This document shows, piece by piece, positions 33,958 to 42,104 of a stretch of 64,000 nt of DNA. Source of the DNA: Micromonospora sp. NBC_01699 (GTDB lineage Bacteria; Actinomycetota; Actinomycetes; Mycobacteriales; Micromonosporaceae); NCBI RefSeq assembly GCF_036250065.1, contig NZ_CP109199.1, positions 5,270,001 to 5,334,000 on the forward strand, written 5' to 3'. How positions within the stretch are numbered: position 1 is the first letter of the stretch; each line of letters starts with the position of its first letter. A program made the translations under genes and the position numbers. The notes beneath the pieces are model-generated. The model had not been told where the DNA came from. It saw only the letters and a program-made list of their open reading frames with translations, and did no database searches.

Positions 33958-34398
33958 ATGGGCCGACCCGAGCGCCCGCTGGATCCGGCCGACGGACCCG
34001 TCGCGGAGTTCGCGGTGAGCCTGCGGCAGCTTCGGCTCCGGGCCGGCAGCCCGTCCTACCGCGAACTCGCCAAACGAGCCGGCTTCTCCCCCTCGGTGCT
34101 GTCCGCCGCGACGAGCGGATTCAGCCTGCCCTCGCTCCCGGTGACCCTGGCCCTGGTCCAGGCGTGCGGCGGCGACCAGCAGGATTGGCGCCGACGCTGG
34201 CGCGAGGCGGCCGACCGGGAACAACTCGACCCCGTCCACACCGGCCCCGCCGCCGAACCCGCTGCCGACGCCGAGGACGCGCTCAGACCCGGTCCGAACC
34301 CAGCCGACCTCCGCCGCCCACCAGCGGCGCGACCCGGTCGACCTCGTCCGACGGTACGGAATCGGCCTGCGGAACGCGACCGAGCAGCCTCCCGCTGA
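33958..34398 (+). CDS. XRE-type helix-turn-helix protein, STAND-like N-terminus only
   Basis: 146 residues from ATG 33958 (GGGGGA upstream; GTG 33955 also possible). The helix-turn-helix (VSLRQLRLRAGSPSYRELAK ... SPSVLSAATSGFSLPSLPVT) followed by CGGDQQDWRRRWREAAD is the standard N-terminus of large actinomycete NTPase/WD40 or NACHT proteins. Here the chain stops soon after in a Pro/Arg-rich tail. It is either a stand-alone regulator or the truncated front of a STAND protein. Confidence 0.7.
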   Translation: MGRPERPLDPADGPVAEFAVSLRQLRLRAGSPSYRELAKRAGFSPSVLSAATSGFSLPSLPVTLALVQACGGDQQDWRRRWREAADREQLDPVHTGPAAEPAADAEDALRPGPNPADLRRPPAARPGRPRPTVRNRPAERDRAASR

Positions 34399-34501
34399 CC
34401 CTCCTCCCCCCGGCGGAAAACCGCTTGCCGGGCGCGACGGGCTCGGGCACCGTGATCGCCATGACGTTCTGACGGACCGCTCCCCGTAGCCTCCGGGCCC
34501 C

Positions 34502-35767
34502 GTGACCACTCCGGAGGCCCCAGTACCCTCTTCTCCGAGAAGTGGAACGTCCTTGTCTCAGCAACACTTTCTGCCCCAGTCCACGCCGACCACGGGTTTG
34601 GCCACCGTCAGGGTGTTCGCCTCCCCGACGAGCTGGATCGAGTCTGACGCGGTCGACCAGTGTCACCGGGTGGCCGCCCTCGACGGCATGATCCACGTCG
34701 CCGCCATGCCGGACCTGCACCCCGGCAAGGGCGCCCCGATCGGCGCCGCCATGGCGTCGACCGTGCTGTACCCGTTCCTGGTGGGCTCCGACATCGGTTG
34801 CGGTATCGCGGTGTTCCCGATCAGGCTGAAGCGCCCCGTACCCGCGCGGCTCGCCGCCCGGTTCCCCGACCTCGACCGCGCGCTGAGCCCCAAGGAGGAC
34901 GCCGACGACCCGGCCTGGGACGTGCTGTGTTCGCCCGGCTCGCCGCTCCCCGTGGCGGGCGAGGTTCCCGCCGGCCACCTCGACGGCCTCGGAACGGTCG
35001 GCCGGGGCAACCACTTCGTGGAGCTGGCCCGGATCGAAACCGTCTTCGAGCCGGACCACGCGACCCGGCTCGGGCTCGCCCCCGGCGACCTGGTCCTCAT
35101 CGTCCACAGCGGCTCCCGAGGGCTGGGCGAGCAGATCCTGCGGGCGCACACCTCGGTCCACGGCGCGGGCCCCGCCCCCGACCCGGCCGCCTACCTGGCG
35201 ATGCACGACGACGCCGTACGGTGGGGGTCACTCAACCGGCGACTGATGGCGGCCAGGGTCGCCCACGCCCTGGGGGCCGAGCCCACCGCCCCGATCGTCG
35301 ACCAGTGCCACAACCTGGTCGAGATCCGTGACGGGGTCTACCTGCACCGCAAGGGCGCGGCACCGGGTGACGGCCGGGACGTGCTCATCGCCGGTACGCG
35401 CGGCACCCCCTCCTACCTGGTGGCCGCGCATGCCGGACCGGAGGCCAACCATTCCGTGGCGCACGGCGCCGGCCGCAAGATGTCCCGCGCCGACGCCCTG
35501 CGCCGGGGTCGGGCGAAGCACACAATCGAGGAACTGCGCCGTACGCCGGTGGGGTCGCTCGTGGTGTGCGGCGACCGGCAACTGCTCTTCGAGGAGGCCC
35601 CGACGGCCTACAAGCGCATCGAGCAGGTGATCACCGACCTGGTCGACCACGACCTGGCCACGCCGGTGGCCAGCACAATTCCCGTGGTCACCTACAAGAC
35701 GCCCGACCTCGGGTCCACGCCGCGAGCCGACCGCCGCGACCACCGCCGCAAGCGGGGCCGGTCGTGA
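34502..35767 (+). CDS. RtcB-family RNA ligase
   Basis: 421 residues from a GTG at 34502 (the ribosome site is poor, so the start is uncertain). RtcB motifs in order: MPDLHPGKGAPIGAAM, GSDIGCG, GRGNHFVEL, HSGSRGLGEQ, DQCHNLVE, HRKGAAPG, GTRGTPSYLV and AHGAGRKMSRADA, the last with the His that is guanylated. All Mn/GTP ligands look present. The length and sequence are closer to the RtcB2 or release-factor-H-associated type than to canonical RtcB. No prfH or archease gene is nearby. It joins RNA 3'-phosphate or 2',3'-cyclic ends to 5'-OH ends. Confidence 0.88.
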   Translation: MTTPEAPVPSSPRSGTSLSQQHFLPQSTPTTGLATVRVFASPTSWIESDAVDQCHRVAALDGMIHVAAMPDLHPGKGAPIGAAMASTVLYPFLVGSDIGCGIAVFPIRLKRPVPARLAARFPDLDRALSPKEDADDPAWDVLCSPGSPLPVAGEVPAGHLDGLGTVGRGNHFVELARIETVFEPDHATRLGLAPGDLVLIVHSGSRGLGEQILRAHTSVHGAGPAPDPAAYLAMHDDAVRWGSLNRRLMAARVAHALGAEPTAPIVDQCHNLVEIRDGVYLHRKGAAPGDGRDVLIAGTRGTPSYLVAAHAGPEANHSVAHGAGRKMSRADALRRGRAKHTIEELRRTPVGSLVVCGDRQLLFEEAPTAYKRIEQVITDLVDHDLATPVASTIPVVTYKTPDLGSTPRADRRDHRRKRGRS

Positions 35768-35798
35768 CGCCCGGAGCCTCATAGTCAGTGAGTTCGCG

Positions 35799-36052
35799 AT
35801 GGTGGAGGACGGTCGGCGCGTGCCCCGGGTGGTGTCGTTCCGCTCGTCGAGACTCGGGAAAGCATCACCCAGTATATTTTGAACGCCGTGCTTCCCGACG
35901 ACGAAGAATCCGCGATGGAGCAGGAACAGCCCTGGTCATGGCTGGCCGAGCGAGCTCGGGCTCGCGGCCTGGATGCGACCGCAGAGGACCTGCGAGGTCT
36001 TCCCTATAAGGTGGACCTCACCGACAAGATGACCGAATGGCTCACGCCCTGA
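35799..36052 (+). pseudogene. Small conserved-looking gene, probably frameshifted
   Basis: From ATG 35799 one frame reads MVEDGRRVPRVVSFRSS and soon stops. Another frame then reads ETRESITQYILNAVLP followed by an acidic stretch, QPWSWLAERARARGLDATA and YKVDLTDKMTEWLTP to a stop at 36052. The two parts join naturally if a shift lies near 35855. Alternatively a short gene could start at GTG 35888 or ATG 35915, but neither has a good ribosome site. A frameshifted gene is the better guess. The remaining bases to 36253 hold nothing I can support. Confidence 0.4.
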
Positions 36053-36253
36053 CGATGCCGGGCATCGCCGCGCGGAGCTTGGCTGTCGTCTCATCTGGAC
36101 GCCGTCGCCGTGGACACCGCCAGGGCACTCACCCTCGACCAGGTCGCGGCGTTGTGGGGCCTCGACGCCGGCCCGCGCGACAAAAACGCGGTGGCGGTCC
36201 GGCAGTGGCGGGGGCGCACTACGCTGCGGCCCACTTCATCGAAAGGAACAACC

Positions 36254-36922
36254 ATGCGCAGGACGCTGCTGCCGCTGGCCGCGCTCGCCCTGGTCCTCGT
36301 GGCGGGCGGGTGCACAATCGAGATCGACGGCGGCGCCGCACCGGGCCCCGACGGCGCGACCATGCCGTCGGACTCGCCGGTGGCCGACCCGCCGTTCGGC
36401 GACGGCAGCAGCGCGAACGACAACGTCTCGCCGCCCGCCGCGCCGCCCGCGAAGGTCCCCGCGCTGACCTGCGACCAGGTGGCCGAATCGGAGCTGGGCA
36501 GCACCAAGGTGCCGTACAACAACTACGCCGACCCGATCCCGCTGACCGAGGGGCGCTGGGCCGGTGAGGACGGCGTGGTGGTCGCCCTGCAACCGCCGTG
36601 CGCGATCGGTGACCTGACCGGCGACGGCGCCGCCGACGCGCTGCGCGCGATCATGCTCGACGGCGGCGGGACGGGCAAGTTCTGGGGCATCGTGCTCTGG
36701 CGCAACGTCAAGGGCGCCCCGGCCTATGTCGGCACGGTCGATCTCGGCGACCGCACCCCGATCGAGAAGGTCACCATCAGTGCCGGCCAGGCGCAGGTGG
36801 TCTACCTGACCCGACCCGACGACGCCTCGATGATCGAGTTGGTGATCGAGCGGACGGCCACCTACCGGCTCATTGGCGACAAGCTGGAGGAGATCGGGTA
36901 CGTCGACAAGGCGCATTCCTAG
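36254..36922 (+). CDS. Putative surface lipoprotein
   Basis: 222 residues; ATG 36254 follows AAAGGAA. The lipoprotein signal is MRRTLLPLAALALVLVAGGC, with lipidation at the Cys. A Pro/Ser-rich spacer follows (about residues 25-72), then a globular part with two Cys (ALTCDQV, QPPCAIGDLTGDGAADALR). The GDLTGDGxxD motif resembles an FG-GAP/calcium-binding loop. Function unknown; it is anchored on the outer face of the membrane. Confidence 0.82.
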   Translation: MRRTLLPLAALALVLVAGGCTIEIDGGAAPGPDGATMPSDSPVADPPFGDGSSANDNVSPPAAPPAKVPALTCDQVAESELGSTKVPYNNYADPIPLTEGRWAGEDGVVVALQPPCAIGDLTGDGAADALRAIMLDGGGTGKFWGIVLWRNVKGAPAYVGTVDLGDRTPIEKVTISAGQAQVVYLTRPDDASMIELVIERTATYRLIGDKLEEIGYVDKAHS

Positions 36923-36933
36923 CCCGCGCTGAC

Positions 36934-36965
36934 CCGGGGGCTGGGTACCGATACCCAGCCCCCCG
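36934..36965. terminator. Hairpin terminator after the lipoprotein gene
   Basis: A perfect 12-bp stem (36936-36947 with 36952-36963) with a 4-base loop, starting 14 bases after the stop codon at 36922. Confidence 0.65.
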
Positions 36966-37035
36966 GTACGGTGCCCGTGACGTCTACCGGGTGGGGCGTT
37001 AGGCAGCTCTGGCGTCGGGGCGGCCGCGACCTCGT

Positions 37036-37112
37036 CGACGATCTTGCACTTGTGGTGCCCGGATTAGGGGCCTCATCCGGATTTGTTCGCCACCACAACT
37101 GCAAGATCGTCG
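37036..37112. repeat. 77-bp palindromic repeat, copy 2
   Basis: 22-base inverted arms (37036-37057 and 37091-37112) with one mismatch, and an inner small hairpin (CCGGAT/ATCCGG) in the loop. It is about 90% identical to the copy at 32125-32201. It lies between the lipoprotein and the convergent small-gene operon. Confidence 0.85.
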
Positions 37113-37214
37113 CGCCGTCTGGTGTGTGGCGGATGGGAGTGGTTCGATCTGCGGGTTCTGTGGCTTTTGAGGGCGGCGGGGGACGACAGCCAGCCAGGGG
37201 TAGGAATTATTCGG

Positions 37215-37493
37215 CTAGATCGAGCGTCGGGTGTATCTGATCGGTGGGTCGTGGACCCATCCGGTGAAGCGGGTTTCGGCCTGTTCGGCGGTCAGGTTGT
37301 TCAGGTCGGCTGTTGCCTTGTCGCGGAAGCCGCCCATCACCTCGGTCAGCCGGGGCCGATTTCCCTGGTAGAGGGACCACATGCGGCGCTTGAAGACTTG
37401 GCAGGGCCATTCTTCGCTGTCGTCGCGGCAGTGCCAGTCGGCACCGGGGCGGTGCGGGGCGCCCATCGGGACGTCGTTCGAGTCGTGTTCCAC
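37215..37493 (-). CDS. Small protein, last gene of the mini-gene operon
   Basis: 92 residues; GTG 37493 with CGGAGAA upstream. Contains GADWHCRDDSEEWPCQVFKRRMW, a WHC...WPC signature seen in short actinomycete proteins near WhiJ-type regulators. The rest (LTEVMGGFRDKATADLNNLTAEQAE) is helical. Unknown function. It follows the ribbon-helix-helix gene by 15 bases. Confidence 0.65.
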   Translation of the reverse strand: MEHDSNDVPMGAPHRPGADWHCRDDSEEWPCQVFKRRMWSLYQGNRPRLTEVMGGFRDKATADLNNLTAEQAETRFTGWVHDPPIRYTRRSI

Positions 37494-37508
37494 GTTCGTT
37501 TTCTCCGA

Positions 37509-37736
37509 TCAGAGCAGGTGAACCCGCTCGGTGCCGCCATCGGGGTTCCGCACGGTGAGGCTTCCCCTGCTCTGTTCCGTCAGGTCGAGGACCAGGTCGA
37601 AGACGACCAGGGCCCGGTTGATCGTGTCGGTCTTCGTGTCCCTCGTGCGGGCGCACGCCGAGGCGAGTGCGTCGACCGCGCGCGGCGCCAGGTTGACCGT
37701 CACCTTCGTCAGCGTCGACCGGTCCGGCTCAGCCAC
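37509..37736 (-). CDS. Small ribbon-helix-helix-like protein
   Basis: 75 residues; GTG 37736 overlaps the previous stop by 8 bases. A short strand (LTKVTVNLAPRAVDALASAC) followed by two helices (TKTDTINRALVVFDLVLDL) fits a MetJ/Arc-type ribbon-helix-helix DNA-binding fold, and the end is NPDGGTERVHLL. It could autoregulate the operon. It stands in the same operon as several zinc-binding mini-proteins. Confidence 0.65.
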   Translation of the reverse strand: MAEPDRSTLTKVTVNLAPRAVDALASACARTRDTKTDTINRALVVFDLVLDLTEQSRGSLTVRNPDGGTERVHLL

Positions 37737-37968
37737 GACGCTTACCGATCTCGATCATCGGTACCGTCGGGGCCGGCGGCCGTGTCTTTCGTGACCAGCA
37801 CGGGCACGAGCACGGCGCCCACGGCAGCCACGACTTCGACCCCGGCTTGACCCAGCCCCGGCACCGGTCACACTTGGTGCGGTCGCCGCCGCAGTTCATG
37901 CACAGCGGCCCATCCGGCGGCGGGGTAAGCGGCTCCTCCGCCGCCGGGGTAAGCGGCCCGTCCGTCAC
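37729..37968 (-). CDS. Small zinc-finger-like protein with Pro-rich N-terminus
   Basis: 79 residues from GTG 37968, which overlaps the stop of the preceding gene (GTGA). A Pro-rich start (TPAAEEPLTPPPDG) leads to CMNCGGDRTKCDRCRGWV and later CSCPC, a probable zinc-binding knuckle, then a basic tail. No known family recognised. Confidence 0.55.
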   Translation of the reverse strand: MTDGPLTPAAEEPLTPPPDGPLCMNCGGDRTKCDRCRGWVKPGSKSWLPWAPCSCPCWSRKTRPPAPTVPMIEIGKRRG

Positions 37969-38153
37969 CGGGCCACCGGCGCCACTGCTGCCACCGGGGC
38001 CATTGTTTGGCGCTCGCGTTGCGCCCAGGCCAACTGCGCGCACCCATCCGCCCGACACTGCGGACACCGCCGCCCATTGACATGCCCCCGAAGCGTCATA
38101 CCGACCGCCCACCAGATCCCGGCCCTCGTCAACGGCTCATCCTGCCGACTCAC
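37965..38153 (-). CDS. Small zinc-ribbon protein
   Basis: 62 residues; GTG 38153 has GGAGG 7 bases upstream, inside the previous gene. The core TLRGHVNGRRCPQCRADGCAQLAWA gives a CxxC-x4-C cluster. Overlaps the neighbouring genes by 4 bases on each side. Confidence 0.55.
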   Translation of the reverse strand: MSRQDEPLTRAGIWWAVGMTLRGHVNGRRCPQCRADGCAQLAWAQRERQTMAPVAAVAPVAR

Positions 38154-38305
38154 AATTCGCCCTCCTCTGCACCGTCCTGCGTACCGGTGCACACGTCCCG
38201 CGCGAGAGCCTGGAGAAACTCGATCGCACGATCCATATACGGACATCCGTACTGGGTGCAATGGAGGCAGACCGGCCGCCAGAGGCGCGAATTACGGTGC
38301 CGCAT
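38150..38305 (-). CDS. Small Cys-containing protein
   Basis: 51 residues from ATG 38305 (GGAG 7 bases upstream); an in-frame GTG at 38359 would add 18 residues. Sequence starts MRHRNSRLWRPVCLHCTQYG and carries a third Cys shortly after, so it is probably metal-binding. Helical end (DRAIEFLQALARDVC). Overlaps the next gene by 4 bases. Confidence 0.55.
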   Translation of the reverse strand: MRHRNSRLWRPVCLHCTQYGCPYMDRAIEFLQALARDVCTGTQDGAEEGEL

Positions 38306-38362
38306 GACCTCACTCCGAGCGATCCACTTCAACGTCTCGATACTCAATTCCCCGCCCACCGG

Positions 38363-38557
38363 TCACCCCGTCGGGTTGCGCCGGATACGCCCGGACATCC
38401 CGATCGAGAACAACTCCATCGGAACGGTCCGACGCTTCTCGTCGTACCTGCCCTCGTCGGGCAAGCGCCGCCGCGTACCGGGAGCCGGGGGCAGGTCAGG
38501 TAGCCCCTCGCCGGAGATCTCCGGGTCGGGGGTCGGGTTGGTCTCGTCGTTACTCAC
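38363..38557 (-). CDS. Small acidic protein
   Basis: 64 residues from GTG 38557, which has GGAGG 8 bases upstream. Acidic/Pro-rich start (SNDETNPTPDPEISGEGLPD) and a basic end (FSIGMSGRIRRNPTG). No family recognised; included because of its ribosome site and place in a run of overlapping genes. Confidence 0.5.
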   Translation of the reverse strand: MSNDETNPTPDPEISGEGLPDLPPAPGTRRRLPDEGRYDEKRRTVPMELFSIGMSGRIRRNPTG

Positions 38558-38637
38558 GGGGTGTGCCTCCATTTCGAACGGCGGGGTGAATGTCGCGCGG
38601 CAGGCGCGGTAGTACGCGGGGCCGGCACGTCGTCGCG

Positions 38638-38958
38638 TCATGACCACCGACTCGGGTCGCTCGCGGTCGGACACCGCACACACCCGAACGGACACGGAGG
38701 CCGGCGATAACCCGGAAGCGCAGTCGTTCGCACAACACCAACCCAACCCGCCACCCGCTCACCGTCCGGACCCAACTCGATCCCCACCAGGGCAACCCAA
38801 TCCGTACGACCCAACTCCACGTCCACCGGGTAGTGCGTCACCCGCAGACGCAGGTCCTGCCAACCCTCGGGCCACTCAAACGGCCCATGACCAAGCAGGT
38901 ACGACGTCGGATCGATCGTGAACACATCACCGACCTTGACCAACGGCTCATCCAACAT
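38638..38958 (-). CDS. Small hypothetical protein
   Basis: 106 residues; ATG 38958. Balanced, protein-like composition (PLVKVGDVFTIDPTSYLLGH; LRLRVTHYPVDVELGRTDWV; ALVGIELGPDG), ending in a less ordered tail. Likely beta-rich and soluble. It overlaps the gene upstream by about 11 bases. Unknown function. Confidence 0.6.
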   Translation of the reverse strand: MLDEPLVKVGDVFTIDPTSYLLGHGPFEWPEGWQDLRLRVTHYPVDVELGRTDWVALVGIELGPDGERVAGWVGVVRTTALPGYRRPPCPFGCVRCPTASDPSRWS

Positions 38959-39145
38959 GACGGCCCCCGTTGCGGGGCAGGCGGTAGATCGTGCGCTGCC
39001 CGAACGTCAGCAACGGCCCCAGAAACAGCGTCGGACCAGCCCACAGCGGGCGGGCGGATGGCGGTGGTAAAGGTGGCTGCGGTGCGGCGGCAGACCCGAG
39101 GGACCACAGCCGGACAGAGCCCCACCAACGGCGAACCAGAAACAC
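38948..39145 (-). CDS. Small membrane-associated protein, first gene of the operon
   Basis: 65 residues from GTG 39145, with AGGAGG 8 bases upstream (a GTG at 39154 is too close to it). A hydrophobic segment (PLWAGPTLFLGPLLTFG) is followed by a basic end (QRTIYRLPRNGGRH). It heads the run of eight mini-genes. The 195-base gap to the divergent XRE gene must hold both promoters. Confidence 0.5.
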   Translation of the reverse strand: MFLVRRWWGSVRLWSLGSAAAPQPPLPPPSARPLWAGPTLFLGPLLTFGQRTIYRLPRNGGRHVG

Positions 39146-39340
39146 TCTCGACACCTCCTATGAGCTGTGGGAAGGGGCGCTCCCACCTCCCCTCGGGAGC
39201 GCCCCCGCTGACGCAACCGCCGGGCTCGAACCTCCACCGACCACGCCAGTTCTACAAACACCCTGCCTCCCGTGGTGGAATCAATACACAACGTTGCGGT
39301 AGGTTCTCACAATGATTGGTCCATCCAATTGGGAGCTGGA

Positions 39341-40108
39341 ATGAACCAAGCCTTCAAGCTGGCCATGATCGAGGCTGGCGTCACCGCACAGTCCCTCGCA
39401 GATCAGATAGGAGTAGATCCGAAAACTGCGGCCAAATGGGTGACCCCCGGTCGGATTCCGCAGACGCGGCACCGCACCCAGGTCGCGGCGCTCGTCAATC
39501 GGAACGTAGAGGACCTTTGGCCGGACGTACTGAAACGCCGCGATCCGACCTGGTTACGTGAGTGGATCGAACATGAGCGCGAGACGCGGCTGCTCCGGTG
39601 GTTCGAACCCAATCTCGTACCCGGCCTCCTGCAAACCGAGGCGTACGCCCGGGCGATTCTCGAATGGGGCGGGTTGATGCCTGCTGACGAGGTGGAGCAA
39701 CGGACCGAGTCCCGGATCGAGCGGCAGGCCATCCTGTCCGGGCCTCGCCCGCCGCAGTTCTTCGCGATGCTGGACGAGGCGGCTCTACGCCGCAATGTCG
39801 GTGGTCATGCGGTGATGGCCGAACAGAGCCGCCATCTCGCTCAGCTTGCCGAGCGACCCCACATCCATATTCAGGTGGTGCCGCTGAGCGTCGGGGGACA
39901 CATCGGACTCGCCGGTGGCTTCATCCTGACGAAGGGCCCGTTCGGCGCGGCGGGACACCTGGACAATCTGGTTCGCGCGGACGTTGCGAGCAAGCAGGAC
40001 GACATTGATACCCTCGAAGCGGCGTGGGAGGCCCTCAGGGCGGTTGCCCTGCCCACTCAGCAGACCCTCGCCCTGATCAAGGAAGTGGGAGCGACATGGC
40101 AGACCTGA
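39341..40108 (+). CDS. WhiJ-like XRE regulator with DUF5753
   Basis: 255 residues; ATG 39341 has GGGAG upstream. The N-terminal helix-turn-helix (QSLADQIGVDPKTAAKWVTP) is of a variant type, followed by DUF5753 (RWFEPNLVPGLLQTEAYARA; FFAMLDEAALRRNVGG; IHIQVVPLSVGGHIGLAGGF). It is paired with the DUF397 gene, overlapping by 13 bases. In Streptomyces such WhiJ-DUF397 pairs affect development and antibiotic production, and the DUF397 partner is thought to control the repressor. Confidence 0.88.
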   Translation: MNQAFKLAMIEAGVTAQSLADQIGVDPKTAAKWVTPGRIPQTRHRTQVAALVNRNVEDLWPDVLKRRDPTWLREWIEHERETRLLRWFEPNLVPGLLQTEAYARAILEWGGLMPADEVEQRTESRIERQAILSGPRPPQFFAMLDEAALRRNVGGHAVMAEQSRHLAQLAERPHIHIQVVPLSVGGHIGLAGGFILTKGPFGAAGHLDNLVRADVASKQDDIDTLEAAWEALRAVALPTQQTLALIKEVGATWQT

Positions 40109-40287
40109 CCGGCGCCATCTGGCGCAAGTCGACCCGTAGCGGCAACGGCGGGTCCACCTGCGTCGAGGTAGCGAAGAACCTCCCCGGCGTCGTGGGTGTG
40201 CGAGACAGCAAGGACGTCACCGGGCCCGCGCTGACCTTCGGGCCGGAGGCGTGGCGCGCGTTCGTCGGGCTGGCAAAGCAGCAGTAA
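40096..40287 (+). CDS. DUF397 small protein
   Basis: 63 residues; ATG 40096 lies within the end of the XRE gene, with GGGAG upstream. The sequence (MADLTGAIWRKSTRSGNGGS; CVEVAKNLPGVVGVRDSKD; ALTFGPEAWRAFVG) is a complete DUF397 domain. It is the likely partner of the WhiJ-like protein. A decayed relative lies at 8565-8753. Confidence 0.9.
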   Translation: MADLTGAIWRKSTRSGNGGSTCVEVAKNLPGVVGVRDSKDVTGPALTFGPEAWRAFVGLAKQQ

Positions 40288-40321
40288 ACACTCGTAGCGG
40301 GCACCACCCGCCGACGGCGGT

Positions 40322-40398
40322 GACGAAAGAACGTCATTCTCTTTTCTTTCTCAAGAAGCGGACCCTTGGGAGAGAAATAGAGAATGACGTTTTTCGTC
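40322..40398. repeat. 77-bp imperfect palindrome, unrelated in sequence to the other two
   Basis: Arms of about 20 bases (40322-40342 and 40379-40398) match apart from one inserted base; the core AACGTCATTCTCT is perfect. AT-rich, with a T-run at the right end, so it may terminate the DUF397 transcript. A second weaker inverted pair (CTCGTAC 40444-40450 with GTACGAG 40483-40489) follows. The rest of 40399-40704 shows no gene. Confidence 0.6.
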
Positions 40399-40704
40399 GG
40401 TGGGACAGCAGCCCGGCGCCGCCAGGGAAACTAACGCTTTTGACTCGTACATCTTCTTTTGCGTGCGTACATCAAAGATGGTGTACGAGATTGATGCATT
40501 ATGCGTTCGCCTGCGGTGCCCCGACGGCGTCGATGGCGGGGGTGCGCCGTCATGCTGGCCGGGTCGACGCGGGCACCGACCAGCGGCCGGGGACCGGGGA
40601 CCGGGATCGTCCCGGCGTCGACGTCGGGACCGGTAGGGTACGGGGCAGGTGTGCCGGGAAGTCTGGTCGGCGGTCACTTCGCCGACCCCTTTTCGAGGAG
40701 CCGC

Positions 40705-42015
40705 ATGTCCACGCACCCCGGCCGTCCCAACCGCAGCCTGTTCGGGCGCGGCAGCTGGCCGGAGGTACGCCGGGTCGGCGACATCCTGCGTACCGAGACG
40801 GTCGGCGGCGTGCTGCTGCTCGCGGCGGCGATCCTCGCGCTGGCCTGGGCGAACTCCCCGTGGGGCGACGCCTACCGGGAGCTGGGCGCGACCCGTCTCG
40901 GACCCGCCGCCCTGCACCTGGATCTCAGCCTCGGCCAGTGGGCCGCCGACGGGCTGCTCGCGATCTTCTTTTTCGTCGCCGGCCTGGAACTGAAACGTGA
41001 GTTCGTCGCCGGTGACCTGCGGGACCCTCGCCGCGCGGCACTGCCGGTCGCCGCCGCGATCGGCGGGATGACCGTCCCCGCCCTGATCTACGTCGGGTTC
41101 AATGCCGGCCCGGACGGTGACCTAGCGGGCTGGGCGATCCCGACCGCCACCGACATCGCGTTCGCCCTCGCCGTCCTCGGCGTGATCAGCACCCATCTCC
41201 CGGCGGCGATGCGGACCTTCCTGCTCACCCTCGCCGTGGTCGACGACCTGATCGCGATCCTGATCATCGCGCTGTTCTACACCGGCTCACTGCAACCGAT
41301 CCCGCTGGTGCTGGCCCTGCTGCCGCTGGCCCTGTTCGGTTACCTGGTGCGGCGGCGGGTGCGTTCGTGGTGGCTGTTGCTGCCGCTGGCCGCGCTCACC
41401 TGGGGGCTGGTCCACGCCTCCGGGATCCACGCCACCGTCGCCGGTGTGCTGCTCGCCTTCACCGTGCCGGTGATCCGTCGGGCCGAGGGACCGGGGCCGG
41501 GACTCGCCGAACACTTCGAACACCGGTTCCGCCCGCTGTCGGCCGGGATCGCCGTACCCGTATTCGCGTTTTTCGCCGCCGGAGTGTCCGTCGGCGGCGC
41601 CGGCGGACTCGGCACCACCCTCACCGACCCGGTCGCCCTCGGCGTTGCCGTGGGCCTCGTCGCCGGCAAGGCGATCGGGGTGTCCGGCGCGACCTGGCTG
41701 GTGCAGCGGTTCACCCGGGCCCGCCTGGCCGAGGGGCTGAGCTGGTGGGACGTTGTCGGCCTCGCCCTGCTCGCCGGGGTCGGCTTCACCGTGTCCCTGC
41801 TCATCGGCGAACTGGCGTTCGGGTCGGGGACCGAGCGCGACGAACACACCAAGATCGGCGTACTGCTCGGCTCGCTGGCCGCCGCGCTGCTGGCGACCGT
41901 GGTGCTGCGTGCTCGCAACCGCCACTACCAGCGGGTACGCGAGATCGAGGAACGCGACACCGACGCCGACGGCGTACCGGACGCCTACGAGGAGGTCCCC
42001 GACCGGCAGGACTGA
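40705..42015 (+). CDS. nhaA: Na+/H+ antiporter NhaA
   Basis: 436 residues; ATG 40705 follows GAGGAG. About 12 membrane helices. The [14 protein letters not shown] block and the ion-binding Asp pair in [13 protein letters not shown] are conserved, as is [16 protein letters not shown]. It exchanges Na+ or Li+ for protons and supports pH and salt tolerance. The charged C-terminal tail ends [16 protein letters not shown]. The stop lies within a 14-bp direct duplication (CCGGCAGGACTGAA twice). Confidence 0.95.
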   Translation: MSTHPGRPNRSLFGRGSWPEVRRVGDILRTETVGGVLLLAAAILALAWANSPWGDAYRELGATRLGPAALHLDLSLGQWAADGLLAIFFFVAGLELKREFVAGDLRDPRRAALPVAAAIGGMTVPALIYVGFNAGPDGDLAGWAIPTATDIAFALAVLGVISTHLPAAMRTFLLTLAVVDDLIAILIIALFYTGSLQPIPLVLALLPLALFGYLVRRRVRSWWLLLPLAALTWGLVHASGIHATVAGVLLAFTVPVIRRAEGPGPGLAEHFEHRFRPLSAGIAVPVFAFFAAGVSVGGAGGLGTTLTDPVALGVAVGLVAGKAIGVSGATWLVQRFTRARLAEGLSWWDVVGLALLAGVGFTVSLLIGELAFGSGTERDEHTKIGVLLGSLAAALLATVVLRARNRHYQRVREIEERDTDADGVPDAYEEVPDRQD

Positions 42016-42104
42016 ACCGGCAGGACTGAACGGCCAGCCGTGACGAGCGACGTACGTGGTCGGGATGGCCCGTCCTTCGTTGGTCTGGGTGAGGTGACGC
42101 GACT

